Source of the DNA: Thermoflexales bacterium
GTDB lineage: Bacteria > Chloroflexota > Anaerolineae > J036 > Brachytrichaceae
Direction of reading: 5' to 3'
Length of the DNA stretch: 32,773 nucleotides
NCBI GenBank assembly: GCA_019694215.1
Contig: JAIBCK010000035.1
Coordinates: 1-32,773, forward strand
Shown: positions 7,889-16,069 of the stretch, piece after piece
How positions within the stretch are numbered: position 1 is the stretch's first letter
How the letters are laid out: each line of letters opens with the position of its first letter
Made by a program: the position numbers and the translations under genes
The notes under the pieces: model-generated
Seen by the model: only the letters and a program-made list of their open reading frames with translations
What the model was told of the DNA's origin: nothing
Database searches by the model: none

Positions 7889-8578
7889 CTACGCCCAGCG
7901 TCGTCGGAATCGTGCCTGCGCGTCGTGCACGATGGGCCGGCCATGCCCGAAACAGGCCCGTTCGAAGACGAGCGTGGCCAACCGCGCCAGGCTCTGGCGG
8001 GCCAGGGGAAAGTCCTCGTGCGCAAACGACGGGTCGAGGCCAAGCAGATTGGCGCAGGCATCCCCGGCGATCAGGGTGTTCTCGCGCGCAGACAAAAAGG
8101 CGAGGTGGCCGGCGCTGTGGCCGGGTGTGTGATACGCACGAAGACCACCCAACGCCGGCACGCTCCCGTCATCCTCCACCTCGACCGCGACCGGCGCCGG
8201 GTCATACGCGCGGGGCATCGAGCCACCGCCCAACGCCATCAACGCACGCCGGGCAATGCCGGGCCCGCCACGCAGTGTCTCGCGTGCCGGGATGCCGCGT
8301 CGGATCAGCTCGGCATCCAGCGGATGCGCGTGGATCGGCGCGCCCGTGCGCGCGTGGAGCTCCGCGGCGCTGCCGGCATGATCGATGTGGTGATGGGTCA
8401 GCACGATGCCACGCAGGCCTGTTGGCTGCTGGCCGAGCGAGGCCGCGGCGTGCAGGATGGCATCCGCGCTGCCCGGCATCCCGGTGTCGATGAGCCACCA
8501 ACCGTCGTCGTCCAGCGCGAAGCAGACGTTGACCGTTCCAAGCGAGTGCACATGCAGGTGCGGGGTGAGTGCGATCAT
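7889..8578 (-). CDS. Metallo-beta-lactamase-fold hydrolase
   Basis: A 229-residue MBL-fold protein of the glyoxalase II-like group. Zinc ligands are visible in order: THHHIDHAG (HxHxDH at about residues 62-67), His of PGHSAGH (about 154), Asp of AGDACAN (about 173) and the last His of FGHGRP (about 212). I chose the ATG at 8578, preceded by GAGGAG; the much longer open frame upstream reads out-of-frame sequence of the glycosyltransferase gene. It starts 14 bp after that gene ends, so the two are probably co-transcribed. Likely substrates are thioesters, lactones or phosphodiesters, but nothing here decides. Confidence 0.88.
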   Translation of the reverse strand: MIALTPHLHVHSLGTVNVCFALDDDGWWLIDTGMPGSADAILHAAASLGQQPTGLRGIVLTHHHIDHAGSAAELHARTGAPIHAHPLDAELIRRGIPARETLRGGPGIARRALMALGGGSMPRAYDPAPVAVEVEDDGSVPALGGLRAYHTPGHSAGHLAFLSARENTLIAGDACANLLGLDPSFAHEDFPLARQSLARLATLVFERACFGHGRPIVHDAQARFRRRWA

Positions 8579-8592
8579 GATTTGTGCGCTCC

Positions 8593-9921
8593 TCAGCGCA
8601 ACGCCGGCGCGATCACGCGCAGCAACGCATAACCGTCCAAGACCACCATCAACCCGGTGAAGAGCAGCCAGGCCCGGTCTGCGAGCGCCGGCAGCCGCGC
8701 GAGCACCTGGTGCCAGCCCAGCGAGACGGCCAGCGCGGCCGGGATGAGGGCGGGAAAGAGATAGCGGCCCTGATGCTGGACGTACTTGGTGTTGTACCAA
8801 ACAAATCCCAGGATGGTGACGACGGTCAGACCGGCCAGGGCCAGTAACGCCTGCTTTTGACCGTTGGAAAGCTTGCGCGCGGCGCGGATGGCATACGCGA
8901 CGAACAACGCCAGGCTGAGCACCGAGAAGGCCAGCAGCGCCGCATACAGCCAGCCCGGCAGCGCCACGCTCAGCCAACCAAACATCCCCCACCACGACTG
9001 GAAGGTGAAGCGCGCCCCGCGCACGAGATAACTCTCCGGATCGGCGCTCAGCCAGCCGTGCGCGGCGATCCATTCCGCGGTGGTGGTCTGGCCGACCACG
9101 ACCAGGTCGTGACGCGTCAGCCCCATCACATCCGTGCCGCCATACAGCGCCAGATTGCGCGCCCACCAGGGCAGCCCGATCAGCGCCGCGAGTGCGGCGA
9201 AAAGGCCAACGTGGAACACCCAGACGCGGCCGCGCCGGGACAGGGCCAGCACGGCCAGCCCCGCGACGGGCGGCATGTAATACGCCGTGGTCTTGGTCAG
9301 GAAGCACAGCCCGAGCGTCACCGCGAGCGCGCCGGCTTCCGCCGCCGTCGGCGCGCGCCCGCGCACGATCAGCCGCAGGGTCAGCCAGACGACCAGCGCG
9401 AGCAGGGCCTCGGCCAGCGCGTCATTGTTCACCCCGGCCAGCATGAAGACGTGCTGCGGCAGCAGCGCCACCAGCGCCGTGGCAAAGGCGACGACGCCGG
9501 GGCGCTCGGGAAAGACCTCGCGCAGCGCCAGCCACGTCAGCCCAATCCCCAGCGCACCGAGCAGCACCGAGAACAGCCGCAGCGCCAGCAGCGAGCCATT
9601 GGTCAGGGCGAAGATCGGCGCGGCGAGCAGGTAGTACAACGGGGGCTGATGATCCTCATACTGCACCGCCTCCAGCTGCGCGCGGTCGGCCTCGCTCAGC
9701 TGCGCGTGCGGGGGCGCGATGCGCTGCATGTTGAAGGCACCGTCGTAGTCGCCGGGCATCAGCACCGGGATCTGGCCCTGCTGCGCGATCTGGCGGATGT
9801 AGTTGTAGTGGGCGGGTTCATCCGGAACCTGCCAGGCGGGAACCGTGACGGCGAAGGCGATGCCGAGCGCCAAGTAGAATCCCACGATCACGGCCAGCGG
9901 CCCATGCAGAAACTTGCTCAT
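8593..9921 (-). CDS. GT-C type membrane glycosyltransferase-like protein (GT39/DUF2142-like)
   Basis: A 442-residue membrane protein with about 10-12 hydrophobic helices. The first outer loop carries VPDEPAHYNYIRQIAQQG (about residues 33-50), with the acidic pair typical of polyprenyl-phosphate-sugar-dependent GT-C enzymes, and later YEDHQPPLYYLLAAP. This points to a PMT/ArnT-like or DUF2142-like transferase acting on lipids or proteins at the outer face of the membrane. The start is uncertain: ATGs at 9921, 9939 and 9957 are in frame, and the last would overlap the divergent hydrolase start. No decisive ribosome site is seen. It heads the run to the MBL and phosphotransferase genes. Confidence 0.78.
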   Translation of the reverse strand: MSKFLHGPLAVIVGFYLALGIAFAVTVPAWQVPDEPAHYNYIRQIAQQGQIPVLMPGDYDGAFNMQRIAPPHAQLSEADRAQLEAVQYEDHQPPLYYLLAAPIFALTNGSLLALRLFSVLLGALGIGLTWLALREVFPERPGVVAFATALVALLPQHVFMLAGVNNDALAEALLALVVWLTLRLIVRGRAPTAAEAGALAVTLGLCFLTKTTAYYMPPVAGLAVLALSRRGRVWVFHVGLFAALAALIGLPWWARNLALYGGTDVMGLTRHDLVVVGQTTTAEWIAAHGWLSADPESYLVRGARFTFQSWWGMFGWLSVALPGWLYAALLAFSVLSLALFVAYAIRAARKLSNGQKQALLALAGLTVVTILGFVWYNTKYVQHQGRYLFPALIPAALAVSLGWHQVLARLPALADRAWLLFTGLMVVLDGYALLRVIAPALR

Positions 9922-9955
9922 GCGTGCGCGGCCAATCATAGCCTGAGCGCCTGTC

Positions 9956-10744
9956 ATGAACCTACTCCTCCCGTCCGGCCTCCGCATGCACGTCGATGTC
10001 TACGGTGATCCCGCCGCGCCGCCGCTCCTGCTCGTGCATGGCAGCACGTGGACGGGAGACCGCGATTTTGGCCCGGGCTCGGGCACCATCGCGCGCTTCA
10101 GCCAGCGCTACCGGGTGATCGTGCCGGATTGCCGCGGGCACGGGCGCAGCGAGGCGACCTGGACGGACGGCCGTCTGGACTACGCGTTCGCCGGGATGGC
10201 CGCCGATATGGCGGATCTTCTTCGTGCGTTGGGCGCTGCGCCGGCGCGCGTGTTCGGGCACAGCAATGGCGGCAATGTTGCGCTGTATCTGGCCTGCCAG
10301 CACCCCGAGGTGACGACGGCGGCGGTCCTGCTGGCCGCCAACGCCTACATCGACGACCACCTCCGCGCCCGCGTCCCGGTGGGGATGAACCCCGACCGGG
10401 TCGCCGCGGAGTCGCCCGAGTGGATGGCCGAGATGATCGACCTGCACGACCGCCATCACGGGCCGGGCTTCTGGCGGCATCTGTTGCAGGCGACCATCGC
10501 GGAGACCATCACCAACCCGGACTGGACGCGCGCCGATCTCGCGGATGTGCACGTGCCCTGTCTGTGCGTGCAGGGGGAGAACGACCGGGTGAATGCGCCC
10601 GGCCGCCACGCCCAGGTTCTCGCCGAGTGGCTGCCAAACGGTCAAGCCTGGGTTCCCGCCGGGATCGGACATTCGGTCCACCACGAGATCCCGGATGCGT
10701 TCGAGACCCGCGTCGAGGCCTTCTTCCGCGATGCGCATCACTGA
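9956..10744 (+). CDS. Alpha/beta hydrolase
   Basis: A 262-residue alpha/beta-fold hydrolase. The catalytic triad is visible: Ser103 in GHSNGG, Asp210 in GENDRV and His239 in GIGHSVHHE; the oxyanion motif is VHGSTW near residue 28. Family members hydrolyse esters, amides, lactones or halides; the substrate is not apparent. It is divergent from the glycosyltransferase gene with only about 34 bp or less between the starts, and no Shine-Dalgarno sequence precedes the ATG. Its last 14 bp overlap the start of the MFS transporter, which suggests translational coupling and perhaps a shared substrate. Confidence 0.88.
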   Translation: MNLLLPSGLRMHVDVYGDPAAPPLLLVHGSTWTGDRDFGPGSGTIARFSQRYRVIVPDCRGHGRSEATWTDGRLDYAFAGMAADMADLLRALGAAPARVFGHSNGGNVALYLACQHPEVTTAAVLLAANAYIDDHLRARVPVGMNPDRVAAESPEWMAEMIDLHDRHHGPGFWRHLLQATIAETITNPDWTRADLADVHVPCLCVQGENDRVNAPGRHAQVLAEWLPNGQAWVPAGIGHSVHHEIPDAFETRVEAFFRDAHH

Positions 10745-11936
10745 GCGGCTCGGCGGGCTGCCGGGCGAGTTCACGCTGAAGCTCTTCTACTTCAGCTTCT
10801 ACTTCGCGCTGGGCGCCTACAGCCCGTTCACGCAGCTGTATTACCGCGAGGTCGGGCTGGATGTGGCGCAGATCGGCGTGCTGGCGACGGTGGCCGGCCT
10901 GGTCATGGCCACCTGCGGACCGGTCTGGTCGCTGATCGCCGATGTCTTCCGTTTGAGGCGTGTGCTCTTACCGTTGTGCTTCTCGCTGCACCTCGGGATG
11001 CTCTTCGTCATCGGCCAGGTGCACAGCTTCGAGGGGCTGCTGCTCATCATGCCCATCAACGCCTTCTTCGCGGCGCCGGTCGGCCCGCTCGCCGACAGCG
11101 GCGTGGTGCTGGCGCTGGGCGAACGGCGCGAGCGCTATGGCGCGCAGCGGCTGTGGGGGTCGCTCGGCTGGGCGCTCTCAAACCTGATGATGGGCGCCAT
11201 CGTCACCGCGGTGGGTGTGCGCGCGATCTTCCCGGCCGTGCTGCTGCTGGGCGCGCCGGCCGTGTGGGTGACGACGCGGCTGCCGGTGGGCACGCTCGCG
11301 CACCCCGACCTGCGCCAGGGCCTGCGCGGATTGCTGCGTGAGCGGGCCTGGCTGGTGTTTCTGCTCGGCGTGCTCCTGCTCGGGCTGTGCATCGTGGCCA
11401 CGACCGGGTTCGTCACCACCTGGCTGGGCGAGATTCATGGGGATGGGCAGGTGGTGGGCGCGGCGTTTGCCATCGGCGCGCTGGCCGAGATCCCGGTGAT
11501 GGCCTTCACCGCGCGGCTGATCCGTCGCTTCACCGCGCGTCGCGTGCTGGCGGCCTCATCGCTGGTGTATGCGGCATGCGGACTGGCTCAGAGCGTGACG
11601 CACAATCCCTGGCTCGGGGCGGCGACGCAGGCGTTCCGCGGGGCGGGCTACGGACTGTTCTGGACCGCCGGGGTGATCGAGGCGCAGCGCCTGGCCCCGC
11701 GCGGGATGAACGCCACGGCCCAGAGCCTGTTTGGCACCGCGCTGTCGAGCGCGCCGACGCTCGCCTTCACCTCGCCGGCCGGGCTGATTTACCGCGACCA
11801 TGGCGCGGCAGGGCTCTTTCAGTTGGGCGCCGGGTTGGGGGTGGCGTCGGCGATGATGTTGCTGACGGCTGGCGAACGGCCGAACGCAGACCGCCGACCG
11901 AGGACGGACGACCGAAGCGGGTACGGACAGGGCTAG
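10731..11936 (+). CDS. MFS transporter (MFS_1-like/LacY-type)
   Basis: A 401-residue protein with about 12 membrane helices and the general major facilitator layout. It begins MRITERLGGLPGEF and then runs FYFSFYFALGAYSPFTQLYY, the typical first helix of the LacY/nucleoside-symporter-like MFS_1 group; a basic cytoplasmic loop (ADVFRLRR) follows helix 2. The start at 10731 overlaps the upstream hydrolase by 14 bp. The last roughly 15 codons (DRRPRTDDRSGYGQG) are encoded by interspersed element copy C, so the original C-terminus has been replaced or extended. The substrate is unknown; the coupling hints at a compound also handled by the hydrolase. Confidence 0.87.
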   Translation: MRITERLGGLPGEFTLKLFYFSFYFALGAYSPFTQLYYREVGLDVAQIGVLATVAGLVMATCGPVWSLIADVFRLRRVLLPLCFSLHLGMLFVIGQVHSFEGLLLIMPINAFFAAPVGPLADSGVVLALGERRERYGAQRLWGSLGWALSNLMMGAIVTAVGVRAIFPAVLLLGAPAVWVTTRLPVGTLAHPDLRQGLRGLLRERAWLVFLLGVLLLGLCIVATTGFVTTWLGEIHGDGQVVGAAFAIGALAEIPVMAFTARLIRRFTARRVLAASSLVYAACGLAQSVTHNPWLGAATQAFRGAGYGLFWTAGVIEAQRLAPRGMNATAQSLFGTALSSAPTLAFTSPAGLIYRDHGAAGLFQLGAGLGVASAMMLLTAGERPNADRRPRTDDRSGYGQG

Positions 11937-11996
11937 TCAACTCGCACAAAGCCTATCGGTACCTGCTTCGGTCCTCGGTCGTCCGTCCTCGGTCGG
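11887..11996 (+). repeat. Heptad-armed interspersed element, copy C
   Basis: The third copy of the element found around the DUF2202 gene. It has the same layout (GACCGNN arm, CTCGCACAAAGCC and ATCGGTACCTG core, CGGTCCTCGGTC arm) but with several substitutions in the core relative to copies A and B. It overlaps the 3' end of the MFS transporter gene and directly adjoins the palindrome at 11995-12043. Confidence 0.78.
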
Positions 11997-12043
11997 CGTT
12001 TGCTGGGGACAGGCGGCTTCGCCGCCTGTCCCCAGCAAACGCC
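11995..12043. repeat. Perfect 23-bp-stem palindrome with 3-nt loop
   Basis: Arms 11995-12017 and 12021-12043 are perfect reverse complements, with TTC between. The arm runs from GGCGTTTGCTGGGG through ACAGGCGGC. There is no T-tract on either side, so it is not a standard intrinsic terminator. It sits between repeat copy C and the -10 box of the beta-helix gene. It could be a REP-like element, an RNA-stabilising hairpin, or a bidirectional transcription block. Confidence 0.85.
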
Positions 12044-12064
12044 CCCGCTTTTCCCCTGCGGCCC

Positions 12065-12070
12065 TACAAT
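12065..12070 (+). promoter_or_regulatory. -10 box TACAAT, 8 nt before the beta-helix gene ATG
   Basis: TACAAT is followed by exactly 8 nt and then the ATG at 12079, with no room for a Shine-Dalgarno sequence. Transcription starting about 7 nt after the box would give a leader of about 2 nt. No clear -35 box is seen; the big palindrome ends about where it would lie. Confidence 0.55.
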
Positions 12071-12078
12071 CCGGCGCC

Positions 12079-14292
12079 ATGACGATCACGGCCCTTTTCT
12101 CCCGCGTCACCTTCAGCGTCGTCTTGTGTGGCGCGCTTCTCGGCAGCGCCGCCGCGCACTCCGCATCCAGCAAGGCGCCGGAAGCCCCGCGGAGTGGGAC
12201 CTTTGTCGTTAACTCGGCCGCGGACTCGAACGTGCTCGACAACAACCTTACGCTGCGGGAGGCCCTTGCCGTCGCCAATGGGTCGCTCACCGGAAGCTTC
12301 TCGGCTGCTGAGCAGGCCCAGCTGGGCGGCTGCATCTTCAGCGGCGGGATGATCATCGGAGGCTGCGGCGCCGGCTTTGATGACACCATCAATTTCGCCT
12401 CCGCGTATACGATCACCCTGCTGGCACCGCTGCCGGCGATCAGCGACTCCGCGCCGATGACGCTCAACAGCTGCTACAACGCCCACCCGTGCGTCATCCT
12501 GGAAGCGGGCGGTCTGGTCGCGGGCTCAGCGGCGCTCTCGATCACCAGCGACTCGAATGCGGTGTGGGGGCTTCAGGTGCAGAACAGCCCCGGGGATGGC
12601 TTCCGCATCCTGGGCGATGCCAACCTGCTGGAGTACACCAAGGCGTATTCCAGCGCGGGCAGCGGCATTCACATCCTCAGTGGCGGCAACAACGTGATCG
12701 ACTCAGCGACGATCGGGTTCAAGTCGTCGGCAAGTGAGACCTGCCATCCCAACCAGACTGGCATCCGGCTGACATCCGGCGCAACCGGCAACCGGATCCA
12801 GTACTCGCGCATCGCCTGTTCTACCGGCGCCGGGATCCTCGTCAATGCCAGCGGCGGGAACATCATCGGCCCCTCCACCAGCCTCGGCTATGGCTATGTC
12901 TATGGCTGGCCGAACAACGTCGGCATCCTCATCAACAACGGCTCCTTCCGCAACGAAATCACCAGCACAACGGTCGCATACAGCCTCGGAAACGGCATCG
13001 AGATCACCGGCGCGAACGGCACGGTCATCGTCAACAACACCGTCGTGGGCAACGGGCGGAATGGCATCGCCATCTACAACGCCTCGTCCACCAGCGTGGG
13101 CGGGCGCTATCTCGACCGCAATACCGTCGACGGAAACCGGATCGGCGGGAATGGCCGCAATGGCATCGTCATCAGCGGCACGGCCAACAGCACCGACGTG
13201 CTGGGCAACACCATCGGCAACTACACGGGCTATCCCGCCTCGACGCCAAACAATGCCAACGCCGGTATCCTCGTGACCGATGGCGCGTATCAAAACACCA
13301 TCGGCAACCTGCGCGGCGGTGTCTACGCACTGGGGCGGGGTGGGAATGTCATCGGTGGCAACAGCGTCGGCGTTCAGATCAGCAACGGCGCGAACAACAA
13401 CACCCTGCTGGGCAACGACATCGGCCGCAGCGCGACCAGCCCCGGCGCGCCGCTCAACATCATCGGCGTACAGCTGGACAACGGCGCCTACAACACTACG
13501 TTGGGCGCAGTGGCCCCCAACTACTTCAATGTCATCGCCGGAAACGGCAGCGGCATCGTCGTCTCCGGCGCAAATCGGATCAACGCCCTCAGCAACATCA
13601 TCGGCCTCAGCACCACGCTGGTCAATACCAGCACGGGCATCTCCCTGCGCAACACCACGACCAACACCTGGACGGGCAACCAGATCACCTTCAATGGCGG
13701 TGATGGCGTGCGCGTGATGACCGGCACGACAAACAACTCCTTCATCGGGGGCAGCGTCAGCAGCAACGGCGCGAATGGCTTCAACCTGATCACGGCGACG
13801 CTGAACACCATCACCGCAACGACCATCGCCGGCAACGCGGGCTCGGGCATCCGCGCCAACACGGGGGCCACGCTGAACTTCTGGAGCCATCTCGCCGTGC
13901 GCGACAACGGTGGGTTGGGCATCGACAAGATGGCCGACACGATCGGGACGAACACGCCCAATCCCCCCACCGGGACCATCAACTCGGTCAATCGCGCCAC
14001 GGGCGTGATCACGGGGACCTCCACCGGGACGGCCTTCTTTATTGTGACCAGCGTGCAGCTGTATCGCGCCGCCCCCGATCCGAGCGGCTATGGCGAGGGC
14101 GCGCAGTATGTCGGTTCAGACACCACTGACAGCGCCGGCGTCTGGTCGATCACCGACCCCGATCCCGTGGCGCGGCAATACAGCTGCTACACCCTGCTGG
14201 TCGATGCCGTCGCGGTGATTCCGCTGGGCACATCCGAGTTCGGCAACGGGACCTGCCGGCCGGCGTCCTGGCTGCCGCTGACCTTTCGCTGA
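12079..14292 (+). CDS. Secreted right-handed parallel beta-helix repeat protein
   Basis: A 737-residue protein with a Sec signal peptide (hydrophobic FSVVLCGALLGSAAAHSA, about residues 12-29). A CSLREA-like motif follows (FVVNSAADSN...LTLREALAVANG, about 42-68), marking the N-terminus of many secreted beta-helix proteins. The bulk (about 130-620) consists of PbH1/NosD-type rungs rich in Asn, Gly, Ser, Thr and Ile, such as GNGIEI, NNTVVGNGRNGIAI and GGNVIGGNSVGVQI. The C-terminal 100 residues look like an Ig-like or carbohydrate-binding-style beta domain. No sorting motif or membrane anchor is seen. It may bind or cleave extracellular polysaccharide; catalytic residues cannot be assigned. Four Cys lie between about 87 and 137, suggesting disulfides. 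Confidence 0.87.
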   Translation: MTITALFSRVTFSVVLCGALLGSAAAHSASSKAPEAPRSGTFVVNSAADSNVLDNNLTLREALAVANGSLTGSFSAAEQAQLGGCIFSGGMIIGGCGAGFDDTINFASAYTITLLAPLPAISDSAPMTLNSCYNAHPCVILEAGGLVAGSAALSITSDSNAVWGLQVQNSPGDGFRILGDANLLEYTKAYSSAGSGIHILSGGNNVIDSATIGFKSSASETCHPNQTGIRLTSGATGNRIQYSRIACSTGAGILVNASGGNIIGPSTSLGYGYVYGWPNNVGILINNGSFRNEITSTTVAYSLGNGIEITGANGTVIVNNTVVGNGRNGIAIYNASSTSVGGRYLDRNTVDGNRIGGNGRNGIVISGTANSTDVLGNTIGNYTGYPASTPNNANAGILVTDGAYQNTIGNLRGGVYALGRGGNVIGGNSVGVQISNGANNNTLLGNDIGRSATSPGAPLNIIGVQLDNGAYNTTLGAVAPNYFNVIAGNGSGIVVSGANRINALSNIIGLSTTLVNTSTGISLRNTTTNTWTGNQITFNGGDGVRVMTGTTNNSFIGGSVSSNGANGFNLITATLNTITATTIAGNAGSGIRANTGATLNFWSHLAVRDNGGLGIDKMADTIGTNTPNPPTGTINSVNRATGVITGTSTGTAFFIVTSVQLYRAAPDPSGYGEGAQYVGSDTTDSAGVWSITDPDPVARQYSCYTLLVDAVAVIPLGTSEFGNGTCRPASWLPLTFR

Positions 14293-14314
14293 TCGCGGCC
14301 GGGCCGCATCGCCA

Positions 14315-14320
14315 TACAAT
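14315..14320 (+). promoter_or_regulatory. -10 box TACAAT, 8 nt before the biotin carrier gene ATG
   Basis: The same TACAAT-N8-ATG arrangement as before the beta-helix gene. The 8-nt space is AGCCCCCC, which has no ribosome-binding sequence. No clear -35 box is visible. Confidence 0.55.
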
Positions 14321-14328
14321 AGCCCCCC

Positions 14329-14826
14329 ATGAAGTATGTGACCGCCGTCGGCGAAAAGTCCTTCACGATTGACATCAACGAAGCGGGCTCGATCAACGTG
14401 AATGGGCAGCCACGGGCCCTGGACTTTCAGTCGATCGACAACGGCGGGTTGTATTCCGTGCTGGTCGACAACAAGTCCTTCGAGGCGTTGGTCGAGCAGG
14501 GCGAGGGCGAATACCGCGTTCTGATCGCGGGCACCCTGTATCACGTCAAGGTCGTCGACGAGCGGGCCAAGCGGCTGGCCGAAGCGGGGGGTGCCTTCAC
14601 CCCCACCAGCGGCGAACTCACGATCAAGTCGCCCATGCCCGGCCTGATCGTCGCCATTCCGGTCAAGGACGGCGATGTCGTGAAGAAGGGCCAGGTTCTG
14701 ATCGTGCTCGAATCCATGAAGATGGAGAACGAGCTCAAGGCCCCCCGCGACGGCACCGTGACCGCGATCAAGGTCACGCCCCGTCAGGCGGTTGAACAGG
14801 GGCAGGCCCTGCTCACTTTGGCCTGA
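14329..14826 (+). CDS. Biotin carboxyl carrier protein-like (biotinyl domain) protein
   Basis: A 165-residue protein whose C-terminal half is a biotinyl/lipoyl domain (about residues 98-165). The biotinylation site is the second Lys region of ESMKMEN (about 124-130), and the MPGLIV turn is near 103. The N-terminal half (about 1-85) is a beta-rich domain as in the small biotin-carrier subunits of acyl-CoA or pyruvate/oxaloacetate carboxylases. No carboxylase or carboxyltransferase gene is adjacent, so it must serve subunits encoded elsewhere. It is transcribed alone, from a near-leaderless promoter, and convergent to the M20 peptidase gene. Confidence 0.92.
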   Translation: MKYVTAVGEKSFTIDINEAGSINVNGQPRALDFQSIDNGGLYSVLVDNKSFEALVEQGEGEYRVLIAGTLYHVKVVDERAKRLAEAGGAFTPTSGELTIKSPMPGLIVAIPVKDGDVVKKGQVLIVLESMKMENELKAPRDGTVTAIKVTPRQAVEQGQALLTLA

Positions 14827-14844
14827 CGCCGCAGCACGCGCCCG

Positions 14845-14864
14845 GCGATTCGGCTGCGAATCGC
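14845..14864. terminator. Weak hairpin between convergent genes
   Basis: A perfect 8-bp stem (GCGATTCG / CGAATCGC) with a GCTG loop lies 18 bp after the biotin-carrier stop and 39 bp after the M20 gene on the other strand. It lacks a T-run, so a role in ending transcription from either side is only a suggestion. Confidence 0.3.
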
Positions 14865-14902
14865 ACAACGGAGAAACCATTTTCCTGGCGACGTCCGTCG
14901 CC

Positions 14903-16027
14903 TCAGGCCCACCAGCGCCGATACACCTCGGCCATCTTCCGCACCTCGTCGATCGCCACCCATTCCTCGGCACCGTGCGCCTGGTCGATGGACCCGGGAC
15001 CCATGACCAGGATGTTGGCCGTCGTGGCGCTCGAATACGCCGAGGCATCGCTGCAATACGGCACCGTCACCGGGGCCATTCCCGACCACGCGCTGAAGCG
15101 GCGGATCGTCCCGGATTGCTCATCCTGCAGGAACGCCGACATGGGCTTGTGGATGACGGACTCGGTTGGCAGGCCGGCGGCGTTTTCCCCAAGCGCCGCC
15201 AGCGCCGTGAGCGTGACGGTCTCGTCCTCATCGGTCGTGAGGCGACGGTTCACCATGAGGGTGGCCACGTCGGGGACGATGTTGGGCGCGCGACCGCCGG
15301 ACACGTGGACGGCCGAGAGCTGCCCACGCCCAACCGGCGTCGGCGCAACCGTCTGCAGGCGTTCGTGCTCAGCCTGCATGGCCATGGCGATGCGCGCCGC
15401 GCCGACGATGGCGTTCCTGCCCAGGTGTGGCTGCGAGGTGTGTGTCGACACACCCTGCACGGTGAACTCGATGCGCGCGCTGCCCATGTGCCCGAAACAC
15501 GGCGCGCACAGGGTGGGCTCGGCGACGAGCAGCTCATCCATCCGCATCCCGCGCCGGCGCAGCCAGGCCTCGAAGACATACGCGCCGCATAGCGTCATTT
15601 CCTCATCCGCGACCGCCGCCACGATCACGTTGGGTCCCGGGCGACGCTGCGCATCGTGCAGCGCTTCGAGCACGGACAGCGCCGCAGCCAGCGAGGCCTT
15701 GTTGTCGACCGCGCCACGCCCCCACACCCTGCCATCGCGGTGCTCGCCGCTAAACGGGTCGCCGGGCATCTGTTCGACGCCGACCGTGTCGGTGTGGACA
15801 TCGAGGGCCACCCAGCGATCGCTGTCGGGATTGCGCCAGATGCCATACACGTTGGGGCGGCCGGGATGGGCGTCCTCGCTCACGACCTCGGCACCGAGCC
15901 CGGCAAACCACGCCGCCAGCTCGGCGGCAATGCGGGCCTCGCCCGGGGTCCCGGCCCGCGGGCCGGCGTGCGGCGGCGTGACGCTGGGGATGCGGACGAG
16001 GCGGGAGAGCCAGTGTTCGGGGTTCAT
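14903..16027 (-). CDS. M20 family metallopeptidase/amidohydrolase (ArgE/DapE-like)
   Basis: A 374-residue M20 zinc hydrolase. Metal and catalytic residues are recognisable: LDVHTDTVG (His and the catalytic-pair Asp, about residues 74-82), GRGAVDNKAS (bridging Asp), ADEEM (catalytic base and ligand Glu), VAEPT (ligand) and the late His in IDQAHGAEE. The central dimerisation domain begins near HMGSARIEF. Members cleave N-acyl amino acids, acetylornithine, succinyl-DAP or dipeptides. It is the last gene of the ABC transporter operon, 42 bp after the Gfo/Idh/MocA gene, so it probably hydrolyses an imported amide or peptide. Confidence 0.92.
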   Translation of the reverse strand: MNPEHWLSRLVRIPSVTPPHAGPRAGTPGEARIAAELAAWFAGLGAEVVSEDAHPGRPNVYGIWRNPDSDRWVALDVHTDTVGVEQMPGDPFSGEHRDGRVWGRGAVDNKASLAAALSVLEALHDAQRRPGPNVIVAAVADEEMTLCGAYVFEAWLRRRGMRMDELLVAEPTLCAPCFGHMGSARIEFTVQGVSTHTSQPHLGRNAIVGAARIAMAMQAEHERLQTVAPTPVGRGQLSAVHVSGGRAPNIVPDVATLMVNRRLTTDEDETVTLTALAALGENAAGLPTESVIHKPMSAFLQDEQSGTIRRFSAWSGMAPVTVPYCSDASAYSSATTANILVMGPGSIDQAHGAEEWVAIDEVRKMAEVYRRWWA

Positions 16028-16069
16028 GTCTTCGCTCCTCGAGTCGGGCTTCGCGGCCAGCGCCGCATG

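Noticed and set aside
8857-10008. 383-codon open frame on the plus strand
   Set aside because: It is antisense to the membrane glycosyltransferase, with Arg/Gln-rich low-complexity translation.
12703-13890. 395-codon open frame on the minus strand
   Set aside because: It is antisense to the beta-helix repeats; its apparent Asp/Val-rich regularity merely mirrors the repeats on the coding strand.
14887-14902. GGCGAC-GTCC-GTCGCC palindrome as a terminator
   Set aside because: The stem is short and neither strand has a following T-run; chance is likely in GC-rich DNA.
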